Numbered from the stretch's first letter, positions 29,301-41,423 are shown. The stretch: DNA of 64,000 bases from Lineus longissimus (GCF_910592395.1 NC_088309.1:28894599-28958598); one strand, 5' to 3'. Numbers and translations are program-made. The notes: generated by a model not told the origin, from the letters alone.

Positions 29301-32300
29301 CATTTGTGGATGTGAACATGTTCTTACCTGCATGCCTGGGGGCATCTGGTGCATGCCCATGGCCATCTGGTTCATGCCCTGCTGCTGCTGCTGGAGGAGA
29401 TACGTATCTGGGCGCTGGCCTTGCATCTGGGGCAGAACCTGTTAGAGTTAGTCAAGCAGTTGATTAGTACCCAAAGAAGTCAGGTCTATACCACACCATC
29501 CATTAGGGCCATCCTACAAAGTTATATGAGGTCTATACTGCACCTTCGTTATGGCTGTCGTACCCAGAGATGTCAGGTCTATACTGCACCTTCGTTATGG
29601 CTGTCGTACCCAGCTATGTGAAGTCTTTACTGCACCTTCGTTATGGCCGTCGTACCCAGAGAAGTCAGGTCTATACCGCACCATCCATTAGGGCTGTCGT
29701 ACCCAGCTATGTGAAGTCTTTACTGCACCTTCGTTATGGCCGTCGTACCCAGAGAAGTCAGGTCTATACCGCACCATCCATTAGGGCTGTCATACCCAGC
29801 TATGTGAAGTCTTTACTGCACCTTCGTTATGGCCGTCGTACCCAGAGAAGTCAGGTCTATACCGCACCATCCATTAGGGCTGTCGTACCCAGCTATGTGA
29901 AGTCTTTACTGCACCTTCGTTATGGCTGTCGTACCAAGAGAAGTCAGGTCTATACCACACAATCCATTAGGGCTGTCGTACCCAGCTATGTGAAGTCTTT
30001 ACTGCACCTTCGTTAGGGCTGTCGTACCCAGAGAAGTCAGGTCTATACCGCACCTTTCATCAGGGCCGTCGTACCCAGAGAAGTCAGGTCTATACCACAC
30101 CATCCACTAGGGCCATCCTACAAAGTTATATGAGGTCTATACTGCACCTTCGTTATGGCTGTCGTACCCAGAGATGTCAGGTCTATACCGCACAATCCAT
30201 TAGGGCTGTCGTACCCAGCTATGTGAAGTCTTTACTGCACCTTCGTTATGGCTGTCGTACCCAGAGATGTCAGGTCTATACCACACCATCCATTAGGGCT
30301 GTCGTACCCAGCTATGTGAAGTCTTTACTGCACCTTCGTTATGGCTGTCGTACCCAGCTATGTGAAGTCTTTACTGCACCTTCCATTATGGCTGTCGTAC
30401 CCAGCTATGTGAAGTCTTTACTGCACCTTCGTTATGGCTGTCGTACCCAGAGATGTCAGGTCTATACCACACCATCCATTAGGGCTGTCGTACCCAGCTA
30501 TGTGAAGTCTTTACCGCACCTTCCATTAGGGCTGTCGTACCCAGCTATGTGAAGTCTTTACTGCACCTTCGTTATGGCTGTCGTACCCAGAGATGTCAGG
30601 TCTATACCGCACCTTTGTTTAGAGCTGTCTAAAGCCTTCAAAATCAATTAGTCAAGCCTACAGCGCACCACATGTTAACTCCCCTCCGGCCTGCTATATT
30701 ATGTTAAACTGTTAAGCTACATTCCATCTACCCATGCAACATCTATAGAAAGCGACAACCTAAACGGGTTGTACGTGTTAAGAAGTCCAGTTATAGCACT
30801 ACTGAAAGTGGAACTTTCCCCGACCAATCCAAATCAAGTGGGTTTGCTCCAACGCCAGGACACATTCTTTTACCTGGACGGGAATCTCCCCATTTTCAGA
30901 CTTCCTCTTCAAGTCTTGCCTCAGGCACAATCAAAGTGCAGCGACAAGACCCATGAGGAGTGGTAGGGGCCAGAACATCAGTCAAGACCGAAATACACTA
31001 TTTCTTGGGAGAAGTTCAGTCACTTTCTGATCGGGGAATGCCACTCTCACCTGCAACCCCGCTTCCCTACTGGTTTTGTGCTGAGGTTACACTATGAAGC
31101 TTTAATACGATACTGCTATAGTGAATAGAGGGCGCTCTTACCTGTGGCATTCCTTGCCTCTGCTGATGCATCATCTGCTGCTGCATGGGATGCAACTGGG
31201 CACGCAGCTGTTGACTTGGCATCTGACCTGCAATAAACAACAAAAACAAAGGCGCATCAACTCTCCACAATTCTCAAGACAGAACCTTGTATGCTACTGT
31301 TTGGAATGCAGCGAATTCGTCACCAGCAAGCCCAAAGCAAGTTTACAAAGGACAACAAGTGTAATAGGCCTACCTGGCATTCCTGGTGCCTGTTGTTGGG
31401 GAGGGATCCCAGGCGAGAGGTTCTGCTTGGCGAGGTTCTGGAGGGCATTGATCGGGTCCTGCATCTGCTGCTGGCCCATCACGGGCGCCTGCACCTGTCC
31501 AGCCTTCTCTTTCTTCGAATCTGAAATGATGGGACAAAATTATGTTAATGAGACATCATCATCATCAGGCCTTGTATACACACTACTTTGCATCAAAGCA
31601 CATTTTTTACTGACAGGTATATCATCAAAATCTGAAAAATTCTGGAACCAATGAACCATTGAAACCAAAGAAACCAATAAACCATTGAAACCTGTAAAAC
31701 CGATGAAACCATTGACACCAGTGAAACCATTGAAACCTGTAAAACAATTGAAACCACTGACATGTTTTGAGAATGAACATGCAATTCAAAGTTGGCCTAA
31801 TTTGTGGCAGTGGAACATGTGGGTGACAAACCAGTACAGAACCACCTGATGTTGGTCGTAACATCAATAAACAAGACAGCCCTATATCCATCTCAATCAC
31901 CTGTCATTTGGCACCTACATGTAACAGCTGTAGGTGGGCGTATACTACAGTCTGGCAGAGAGACACATTCTTCACACACCACATCATCACAATGAATGAC
32001 TTCCACAAACATGTTTAGAAGAGTACGTCATATTTTAGGCAATTGACGGTTACATTCCAAGATACCAACAAACAAAGTCACATGTCCCCAACCCTGTCGC
32101 TATCAAGCAGCTGTTCTAGAAGGTATCTCCAGCATCTTCTTTAACATTAAGATTAACGGATTAAATCACACAAGACATTCACATGATAAAAAGACTACAT
32201 GTGAACATAGGAGGGGATTACAACCACAGCTAATAGTATAAGGTGTAATTCTCACACACAATAAAACAATATGAATGAAGTCATTACGAAACACACTGGT

Positions 32301-35300
32301 GTTACTCACATGTGTTATAGAACATCATAGCAGTGACCTGACGTGAACCTTGTCGATACGGATGAGCGGGAATGTCACACAAGCAACAAGATAATCCCAA
32401 GATAATGTTGTACTACACGCAGAGGCCGTGTGCTGATCTACCATTAAGCAAACACCTCTCATCCACAATAAATATCTCTTTTACTGGAACAGGACAGTCC
32501 CATTGTCTTGGGGTGAAACTGAGATTTGAACCTGTGGCTGTAGTAATTAGAGATAGTGCTAGGAACAGGTTCAACCATTAGGTAATGGGGGTGGCAGATG
32601 TCCATCACAATGAGGTGAGATGCTGAGCAAGGACAATATAGATGATCGCTTTTTCAAGAAATGCATTATCAGCAAAGAAAGTGGTGATATTTGAAATGGG
32701 CTTCCCTTGAAATGTACGCCTGCAATAGATGAGTTGACATCTGGCCATACAAATTTTAACCCGATTGCGCGGGTTATTCAAAGAATTCAGAAACAAAGTA
32801 CAGCTTAACTGGAACAAGTTGGGTATCCGCTTCTGAGCTCTCAAACTCTGCTTTCATCATTCACTATCAAGGCTGAGAAGACAATTCTGAAAACTGCTAC
32901 AGGTTTTACCTCCCACATCCGTTTTTATTTATTTCTCTTATTCCCTTGAACACGCCCTTTCATGTTCAGTGGGTTTTCAGGGAAAGTGTCCAGCCCTCCA
33001 TATTGTGCATGTCCAAGGACCAACTCATCATTAAATATGCCACGAACCTACAGAGAGCGCATCATCAACAATGACTCACATCCTCTGCATTTCACAGAAT
33101 GTGACATTTGCACTTGAAGAACAAGGTACTGAACAATGAGGCGACATTACTCAAAACACCTCAAAACAATCTAGTATCGTCCAACAAAAGGTAACCACAC
33201 AAAAATGTTATGACTGAAAACAAATTTCAGGAAATCATGGATACTCACATTTGCGCTTAGACATATCATTGTATATCAACATGATTTGGAGAAATAAAAC
33301 GTAATCCTTCTGACAGACTATGTTCCTGCCAATGCTATTAGCCTTGGTGCCAAATACACAGCACGCGTTATGATAATGCTGGAAACAAAGGAATCCCGAG
33401 CTAGCGCCTCATACCGAGTCAAACAATGAGCGATCGATAAGGATACGAGAACTGTATTATCTGTTTCATCAACGCACAAGGACTCCCACAATTGATCGAG
33501 CCCTTTGTTTGTCTGAATCAAAGGACGCTCTCACCATTATTAATAGAGTTTTGCTGCCCTGCCAATACCGCATTTAACAAAATATCATGAATGATTTGCC
33601 CTGAAATACCCTTGCAGTTACCAGCTAACAACTCATAAATTGACACAGATTGGGACCAATGATAGGAGCGGGCAATCAATAGGTGATACAGGGACAGGGT
33701 CACTTGAGGCAGGCAAAGCATGCACCTCGGTCAATACCAATGACAGGCTTGTGTATGGAAGGAGTGATAATCTGAAGCAGACAGTAGCTGACTCAAAGCA
33801 ACTCTGATGGACTAAATGTCAGAGGGTAAGATCAATAATTCGACCCTTTAGCCAGAAGGGGCTCTTCTGTAGGGACCCAATGGCTGTCATCTCAAGGATG
33901 TTGCCATCATGAGACACTATATGAATACTGTATTGGATTATACTGAAGGCAATATACAGTACATGTGCGTGGCATACACTGGACTCAAGCTGAAAGAATG
34001 ACCTGCTCCCCCTCTAGGACTAAGAGCTGATGGCACTGAAACCTGAAGAAAGGAAAGCCTGCCAACGTGAGATCAAAGCTCACCTTAGATGCCTGAGACC
34101 AAGTCGGTTGACGTCAGTCGCAGCAGAAAAATGAATTATCATTTGATGATGAATACCGCTCCTGCCTCGGGTCATCTTGAGTTGTACATTGGTGAAGGGA
34201 TGAAGGTGGAGGTCGTTGATAGGCGTGGTGATGAGGGGTGACGTCGACGGTGAAGGTCATGCACGGAGGGTTATGATGATGGAGGTCATGAAGGAGTTGG
34301 GCTGTCTGGAGGGTTATGATGGTGGAGGTCATGACAGGAACTATAAGTCCAGGGGGATGGTTGAGAGAGTACTAGGAGTTGGCTTGTTGTTGAGGATGTC
34401 GGTGGATGTCATGATAGGGGTTGGACTGTTGTCGGGGTATGGAGGTGGAGGTTATGACAAGACTGGGAGTTCGACAGTGAGTTGGATGACAGTGGAAGTG
34501 ATGATAAGAGTTAAGCTATCATGGGAGGGATGTTCAATCTACAGGCGTAGGCAAATTACCCCTAAAAGAGTACAGGGAGCAGTCCAGTGGCACACTAGAA
34601 GTCAGTGACCTACAGTGCTCCTCATGATTAGATGGCGGTGCCCTACTGTAACATCACGCCCAGATATGCTTGAGGTTAAACAATTAAGCCCCGATTGACG
34701 TCATTCGTATCCAGGTACTGAACTACCAACGTCATCAACGAGCTACAAGGTTAAACGGCTTGGAGATTACGTGATGGAATGGAAGCAATAGTGTTTACTG
34801 ATATCAAACAACCAAATCTCTTGTGAGAAAATTGAACACAGAACTGTTTAAATAACTAATCTCAATTCGACCTATTTTCTAATCAGTGAAAATCTTTCCT
34901 GCTGACAATAAAAGCTTTCCAAATATTGATGTTTTCTGTCCAAAACTAGTGCAACATATGATATTGATAATGATGTAATAAACTGTAACCATGGTGATGA
35001 GAAATCAATACGCTAAGGAGACTGTTTGCTTCCAGCTAGGCCTGACTGTCTCATTCGGTTTTCCAAGCGAGACAGAGTGGAGCACATCGCGTGTAAGATT
35101 GGTGACCATCAGGAACAACACTGAGAGAACATATGTGTACATAACCAGCTTTCTGTAGACAAAGAACAGCCCCAAACAACTACTGACTTCATCATAGGAT
35201 GAGAGAGGTTGTCGAGCCAACATTGAGAAGAAGACCAGTCAGTTAAAGCTCAGTAAGTGTGGTTGTTGAACCTGACCAAAACCAGAGCATACCGTCAGAC

Positions 35301-38300
35301 ATCAAGCTAACTATCATCTTGTGGAGAAGACAAGTTCGCCAAGCTGTGCAATTCTCTCATGTCTCTTCAAGACATACATTGTACATTGTTCAAGCAACAA
35401 TGGTGCTAACCTCACTGATGTTATATTTTAAGTGAAAGGAGACTTACTTATTTCTCGAACATGGATAATCAGCCGGGCAACAAGGCCCAAATAATCTTCC
35501 TGAAATAAAAAAACAGGAGAGAAACATTTCAATCCGATATCAAAATATTCATTGCAATAGTATTACTAATACTATTCTATCACTCCATTCAAAACATTAC
35601 TACAACATGGAAGATTAACAAAGTACTTGATTTCTCAGGGCTGTATCATGGAACCAACCGAGCCATTAGGAGTGATGTGCTGCCATCTACTAACTGGAGG
35701 TGTAATTGAGGTCAAATCTATGAAAGTGCCACAAGCTATTCCACTTTGATCAGCAGCATCAACTTGGTATCTGGTAATGGTAGCATGCAATATGTGACAG
35801 ATGACACCAAAATGGCTACATGTAGCATGAACAGGCCTAAGTCAGATTTGGGGCAAGAAGATCTTCCCCCGACTGTCTCCATCTGTACAGCATTTTCATA
35901 GAACTATACAAGAGACAACACGTTACAAGACCTGGAACCAACAGCTACAAGTGAACCCTGGACAATGAGTGACTCCTTGACTTTGGAACTAACATCATCA
36001 ACTGCAATGACCTGGACAATGGGTGACTCCTTGACTTTGGAACTAACATCATCAACTGCAATGACCTGGACAATGGGCGACTCCTTGACTTTGGAACTAA
36101 CATCATCAACTGCAATGACCTGGACAATGGGCGACTCCTTGACTTTGGAACTAACATCATCAACTGCAATGACCTGGACAATGGGTGACTCCTTGACTTT
36201 GGAACTAACATCATCAACTGCAATGACCTGGACAATGGGCGACTCCTTGACTTTGGAACTAACATCATCAACTGCAATGACCTGGACAGTCAATAGGTCA
36301 CTGGCAGACTTTGGAACCAACAGGGCAATTACCTGGACAATGGGTCAAGAGTTGATTTTGGTTCTTCTACTCTCGGGGATAAGAATGAAGTTGGTCACTC
36401 ACCCGAGACTTTGCTTTCAGGAAGACGTGATTCTCCATTTCCATGCTTGTCTTGGTGGTTGGATTGCCCGCCTGACGCACTGCTTCTTCACTGGAAAGAT
36501 GCCCAAACAAGACTTTAGAACTTCATTAGGCAAGATTGGCAAAACTAGCTGTAAATAAATGCCCCAAAACTAGCAATTAGAAGCTTCTTGACAATGAAGG
36601 AACTGGTTGCGGATCTGAATTTGATATTGAGCTTAGACTAGAGATCTATTGGAATAGTCTGTATTAAAGAAAACCAAGCAGGATATTTTGCCACATCGAT
36701 GACAATACAATACAAGAACTGGGCTTGGAGCTTTCACTGGGCATGGTTCGGGTAAGAGGTTAAAAAACGTAACCAGATTAAAAATGAAGTTAGGCAGAGT
36801 TAGTGACTTTGTCTTAATTTAGGTCACAAGCCAAGTAATGATGACATGTTCCATGTCAGCGCTGTATTCCAGGTCGTGGCCAACAGATTCCTGGCAGAGA
36901 TGGAGAATGACTTGTCCCACTAACTTACCAGTTAGAATACATGTATTTAGTATTAGAATTAGAAATCAAATCACCAAATCAAATGCCTTACTTTCTTGAC
37001 TGAAAGCCAAAGTGATGTCAACTCATTCAAGGCTAATACTCCTTTGAGACCTTTGAATCGACACTGACCACAGTCCGCAAAAGTCGGAACAAAATGTCCA
37101 GGTTTTGTCTTTAATTCCCCGTGTACACTGAGAGTGATAAGTAACCAAGGAACCAAACAGTAACCAAGGTTCATGTGTGTGCATAACCAAGGTTCATGTG
37201 TGTGCACAACAGGATACAAATTCTGGAAAGGTTGTTTCTAAATCCTCAAAACCAAAACAACAGCAACATGCAACATCTCTTCAAATCCAATGAGGCATAG
37301 CGCCGTTGTCTCATATTCCATCATACTCTTCTCTCCTATCACAACACTGACATCAACTACACCTTGTGCTTAAAATAGACTTGAGTAAATGTCAGCAGTT
37401 CCGTCTGATCAATGCTTCATTCACACTCACATGACGGGTGAAAAGCAATGACATTTTGGGAAAATGCCATGCTCTTTTGCTAAGTAACATCATACTCGTT
37501 GAGACTGCATCCCTTGATCTTATACAATCTCTGCTCAATGATGAAGGGAGAGGGACACCAGTCTCCAGACATGTTTCTATAATTGGGTTGGGTGAAAATC
37601 AAAATAACCGCCCCTCTCAAATGGAACAGAAGACAACTAGGCATTTTTTAACCCTTTTGCTGTCAAAGTCACCATTTTTATAATACAATTTAAAAACATT
37701 TCCCCTGGCCCACAGCCGGGATACACCGGGCGGCCGGGATGCCAACTTGAGGAAACACTTCGTTGTAAAATAAGGGTAGTGGATGACACCAAGAGGCGGG
37801 TTCTTCACCGACTTGAAAACAGTGCTGCCATCTCATTTTTCATTGTGTAACTATAACCTGGAAGTGGAACTTGAGGGACTGCAGCGCTGCATGAACGATA
37901 ACTGGCGGTGCGGACTACTGTGCGACAGAAGTGCATGAATCTCGTCTATGAATGTGGTAAATAGCGGGTGCATCACAAGCAAGACGACTAAAACACTAGG
38001 CCATACAATTCATTGCTGATCTTGTCATCTTTGAAATGTCGAGAGAACCATTTTGCTTCTGATGCACTGACATTGATGGTGTGATGCATTATACATAGAA
38101 ACACTCGAGAGTGCTGATCTCTGACCCAGTTATTCTGTGATGAACCTGCCTTGAGAGACTCTAGAGTGCTGAGAGTCCCTGATGCCTGGGGATCTCTGAT
38201 TCAGTAACTCTGTGATGCACCAGCCACACCGTCTAGACAGACTCTAGTGCTGAGAGCCCCTGATACCTGGGGATCTCTTACTGAGTAACTCTGTGATGCA

Positions 38301-39532
38301 CCAGCCACACCGTCTAGACAGACTCTATAGAGTGCTGAGAGCCCCTGATGCCTGGGGATCTCTGCAGCCAGTAACTCTGTGATGCACCAGCCACACCGTC
38401 TAGACAGACTCTATAGAGTGCTGAGAGCCCCTGATGCCTGGGGATCTCTGAGCCAGTAACTCTGTGATGTACCAGCCACACCGTCTAGACAGACTCTATA
38501 GAGTGAGAGCCCCTGATGCCTGGGGATCTCTGAGCCAGTAACTCTGTGATGCACCTGCCACACTGACTAGACAGTTTCCCTGTATCTCGACCCTGCAACT
38601 TTCAGCACATTCAGGTGCGTCAAAATGAACGAATTCGGGGCACCTTACAAAAACCCATCTTCTATCGCTCTTCCACCCAGACGTCTCACAACCTGGTTAC
38701 ATGTGGAATGACGTGACGTCACAGGTTGTAAGCCTGTGTTTCAATGCGACGTCTTTGATGACGTTATGTCTTACGAGTCCGTTATGATGTAAATCCTGGT
38801 GGGGGATAGATCGGAGTACCGAGAACCCCTTGCCTTGATCCTGTGGCTGTGCACAGGCCCCTGAAGCCTATTAAAGTTAGTGGGATTAAGGCTAAGCAAT
38901 GGGATAAGCCAGGAAAGGAGGTATGAGAAGGGAAGACTGAGTAGGCCTACTATGACTCTACAAGATGGGAATCAGGGGCCTGGCCTGTGGGCTGTGGCCC
39001 GTGTGAGGCTAGGCAAGTTAGCCCACCAAGTTAGCCTGACCGTCCCGCGTAACCAGCCCCCAGGTGATCGGAATGTTGGTTTTTTAGCACTGCACTGGGG
39101 CTTCATCACATACATACATACATACATACATATATTACTGCAAATAGGCTTTTTAGCCTGTAGCAGGTTTTTTCTTCTTAAATTTTTCTGCTGATTGCGG
39201 GAGTGCGGTGGGGTGGAAGCGAGGGTTTAGGATTGGTTTTGGGTCCAGGCTAAATGACTCAGATTTGTAGTGGGCATCTATCTGGTTTTTAAATACCCCA
39301 AACCCCAAACATGCCTGAGAGTGAGAGAAGCACAGCCATGAGCCGATGAAACAGAACTGGTGAATCATTGCCATTGGTCGGACTGAATCATTGGTCGATT
39401 GGAGGAGAGTGAAAGAGTCCCATCTAAAACTACTCACATTTGGGACATTACTTTCCGACGAAAGCCAGGTGTCCTCCACATATCATCCGGCATAGCTTGT
39501 TGCATTTGTTTCTCATCCATCTTCCCCATCAT
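20363..39532 (-). CDS. MED15: Mediator complex subunit 15 (complete, 17 exons)
   Basis: Tail-module subunit of Mediator in the nucleus; its KIX domain binds activators. Exons, 5' to 3': 39438-39532, 36403-36490, 35448-35499, 31374-31520, 31142-31227, 29328-29438, 28669-28725, 26847-26912, 25718-25840, 23677-23738, 23247-23374, 22773-23044, 22328-22506, 21935-22101, 20927-21025, 20503-20600, 20363-20431. They total 1899 nt in consistent phase: 632 residues plus stop. KIX is about residues 20-75 (MWRTPGFRRKVMSQIEEAVR to RLIIHVREI). A glutamine/methionine/proline-rich middle with DPINALQNLAKQ follows, then the conserved C-terminal domain (PEDQAYLEKLQQLSKF, CQPLLDTI, DVLQGELARL, LPSVPP, YSVTALLNTW). 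Long vertebrate polyglutamine tracts are absent; the longest Q run is five. The start could be ATG 39532 or, four codons later, 39520. The last 69-nt exon is the least certain. Confidence 0.93.
21213..21362. mobile_element. MITE-like element, family member A
   Basis: A 150-bp segment in MED15 intron 14, bounded by imperfect inverted termini GAGTGCTTTCAC and GTGAAAACACTC. It matches 41280-41423 throughout (shared GGGACAGACAAAAGA and GAGCCCAAATGA or close variants). Two copies plus terminal inverted repeats suggest a small non-autonomous DNA transposon. I see no clear target-site duplication. Confidence 0.65.
29467..30625. repeat. Higher-order minisatellite, 93-bp dimer of two diverged 46/47-bp units
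   Basis: The array alternates unit A (CCCAGAGAAGTCAGGTCTAT then CCATCCATTAGGGCT) and unit B (CCCAGCTATGTGAAGTCTTT then ACCTTCGTTATGGCT), each introduced by GTCGTA. About 12 dimers fill most of MED15 intron 5. In places two B units or two A units are adjacent, as expected from unequal exchange. In the minus-strand direction the array ends about 30 nt before the 3' splice site of the exon at 29328-29438. The dimer is 31 codons, which explains long repetitive plus-strand frames here. Confidence 0.95.
31642..31762. repeat. Degenerate short tandem repeat, about 12-bp unit
   Basis: Repeated variants of ACCAATGAAACC / ACCATTGAAACC over about 120 bp in MED15 intron 3. It gives a phenylalanine/tryptophan-rich minus-strand frame with no other sign of coding. 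Confidence 0.8.
34205..34505. repeat. Degenerate G-rich repeat region
   Basis: Diverged units of roughly 70-75 bp built around GGTTATGATGGTGGAGGTCA and similar text, with strong G over C bias on the plus strand, in MED15 intron 3. Copies are too diverged for an exact count. Confidence 0.6.
35965..36288. repeat. Minisatellite, 54-bp unit, 6 copies
   Basis: Six units of 54 bp in MED15 intron 2. Each contains GACTCCTTGACTTTGGAACT and CAACTGCAATGACCTGGACA. Diverged partial units flank it on both sides (about 35928-35964 and 36289-36345). The unit is 18 codons long and stop-free in frames on both strands, so the three long open frames here are artefacts. Confidence 0.97.
37140..37206. repeat. Short tandem duplication, about 24 bp
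   Basis: TAACCAAGGTTCATGTGTGT occurs twice in tandem, preceded by a diverged partial copy, in MED15 intron 1. Confidence 0.8.
38104..38575. repeat. Minisatellite, about 85-bp unit, 5-6 copies
   Basis: Units contain CCACACCGTCTAGACAGACT and GCCCCTGATGCCTGGGGATC with small length differences (TATAGAGTGCTGAGAG present, shortened or missing). The first copies at the low-coordinate end are the most diverged. The array is in MED15 intron 1. Confidence 0.93.
39107..39295 (-). mobile_element. 5'-truncated CR1-like LINE fragment (3' end only)
   Basis: About 185 bp nearly identical to the 3' end of the large LINE at 56.8-60.9 kb, in the same minus orientation. It includes codons for ORF2 C-terminus FKNQIDAHYKSESFSLDP, the short 3'UTR and the terminal (ATGT)n tail (CATA repeats on the plus strand). 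Differences are a few substitutions and a one-base insertion in a T run. Identity stops abruptly at about 39295, as expected from incomplete target-primed reverse transcription. It lies in MED15 intron 1, close to exon 1. Confidence 0.92.
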
Positions 39533-39995
39533 CTTGGCAGTTTGGGGTATTTACACACACATGTAAGATAAACCAGGAAGCCAGTGAGGCTAGATCAAGA
39601 GTGTTTCAAGGAGGTGTCATGGCGGGTATGTTTATGTATCTATAAATAGTTTCGGGAACACCATTATGAAGTTATGACATCATCAATGGAATTCCGAGTG
39701 GTACAAGTACACAGAGGTCTCATTAGGGGCTTTTTTTGTATTCATGCGCGGCCAAGCCCTAATCGTAGTTCTTAAAAAATCATTGATTTCTTGGTTCTCA
39801 CAGTATGCCAGTGTTGATTTAGCAATTGTTTTGGCAAAGACTTGTTTTTTGGAGTTTCTGAAACCTAGAACGCTACTCAATAGGCGGCTAACAAGAAACT
39901 ACGCATTTTACTGTGGTTGCCGACGTATGTGTACACTGAACTTGGAATGTGCGTCGGGCCCGTGTTGAAATCCCGTCCAGTGGGGGCGTGGAACC

Positions 39996-40327
39996 GGGTA
40001 GGGGTAAACTGTGGACGAAAGTGTGGACAGCGGCCCTCCAAGTTTGGTGGGCTGGCATTTCTTTGTCTTTCAATATATTTAAAAGAAATTGCAGTATATT
40101 ATGCATTATAATCTTTTTGATGGGTCAGCGAAAGAAAAAAAGAAAAAAATATTATTTTGATGGGTGATTTTGATCAATGATTGGACGGGCTTTTTTGAAG
40201 GTTTTCGAAGTGGCCTTTGACTTTGTGGACGAGGTCCAGTGTCCAAATGTGGACTAATTATCAAAGAATTTGTTGAAACTGTGTCCACACTTTCGTCCAC
40301 ACTTTCGTCCACAGTTTACACCTACCC
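39996..40327. mobile_element. Inverted-repeat element (putative non-autonomous DNA transposon)
   Basis: Terminal inverted repeats of 33 bp at 39996-40028 and 40295-40327 match at 32 positions. They read GGGTAGG(G/T)GTAAACTG followed by TGGACGAAAGTGTGGAC. The right end carries an extra internal copy of the GTCCACACTTTC motif. An 11-bp direct repeat, CCCGTCCAGTG, occurs at 39972-39982 and 40326-40336, near or overlapping the ends, and may be a target-site duplication or part of the element. The 270-bp interior has no credible coding frame. Confidence 0.7.
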
Positions 40328-41279
40328 CGTCCAGTGCCAGTTGGTGCGTTTTTCGCTGATTTGTGCAAAATTCAACATATCTCAAAAGTTCAATGGTTGA
40401 CCCTCAATTTTTTTTTGATTTTTGTGTAGCGTAAGCAACTGTCTTTCACTGGAGAATGGTCACTGTAAGAATTATTCAGGAAAAAATGTAAAATATTTGG
40501 GGTTTTCCGTGATTGTCCGGCCCAATTGGCAATATAGCCATTTGGGATGGTGAACAGAGCCAGGAGAAAATGCGATGCTTATGATTTATTTAAAGAAATA
40601 AAATGCCCGATTTAACATCCTGCAGAATCAGGGGAATCGGGCGTTTCCAGTGATATACGACACAAATGGGTTGTCCACATGCAATCACTTTCGAAACGCA
40701 TTTTAAAATAGATGTTACGTCCTGTTAATGGGGCACGTCATCATCGCTTTCATTTGGGAAAAACTCCCTATCGAGACCAGAGGCAGGGGATTTCAATATC
40801 ATTATTCTGAAAAGTAGGCGAACTAGCCCCGGTGTCCCCTACATTGTACTAGGCCTATAGGCCTACAAAAAATATCGAGAGGGGGAGTATTTTCAAAATC
40901 ACTGGTTTGTATTATAGTACGTGGTAGGAGTAGGCCTATATACTGGCTATTTGCCTGCCTAGCAAAAACCTGATCTCGCTCTCGCTCTATCCTTGGAGGA
41001 ATTCCTCCATTAAGCTCTATCTGATCTCTACTCTAGACTAGTCTACTGTCTCAGGATGGGAGTTCATGTTGTCGTGTACCTTAACCTTACCTTACAAATA
41101 CAATTACAATACCTGAATTAATTAGGTAGTTAAGAATTTATTATAAAGGAGATTGATTAAACACGAATTGTATCTTATGAGATATTTTGCACTAAAAGTG
41201 GTCGACTCATAAACTTGTTCGATGGTGAAATATATGGGGCGCCATTACAGTCAAAGTAACAGAAAATCTGTCTAGTCTG

Positions 41280-41423
41280 GAGTGATTTCACTTGATGTCA
41301 TCACCAGCCATGCTGGAGGGACAGACAAAAGAAAGCAAGCCCAAATGACAGCCTTTGATTCAGTTAACTCGGGGACAACAAAATCATTGTCCTGCCCTAC
41401 AACATAGCTGAATGTGAAAACTC
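41280..41423. mobile_element. MITE-like element, family member B
   Basis: Diverged copy of the element at 21213-21362, in the same orientation. It begins GAGTGATTTCAC and ends GTGAAAACTC, with the shared GGGACAGACAAAAGA and AAGCCCAAATGACAG inside. It lies in the likely promoter or 5'UTR region of CYB5D2. Confidence 0.65.

Noticed and set aside
29349-30552. Repetitive plus-strand frames with YVKSLLHLRYG-type repeats
   Set aside because: By-products of the 93-bp dimer array (31 codons) antisense to MED15 intron 5.
32498-32590. Possible further tRNA-like SINE head (AGGTTCAAATCTC on the minus strand)
   Set aside because: The B-box-like part is good, but I could not find a convincing A box at the right distance.
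35904-36558. Long overlapping frames on both strands of the 54-bp array
   Set aside because: The unit is 18 codons and free of stops in several frames, so open frames arise automatically. The array lies inside MED15 intron 2.
37700-37740. GC-rich CCGGG-containing patch as a CpG island promoter
   Set aside because: It is only about 40 bp long, inside MED15 intron 1, with no coding start nearby.
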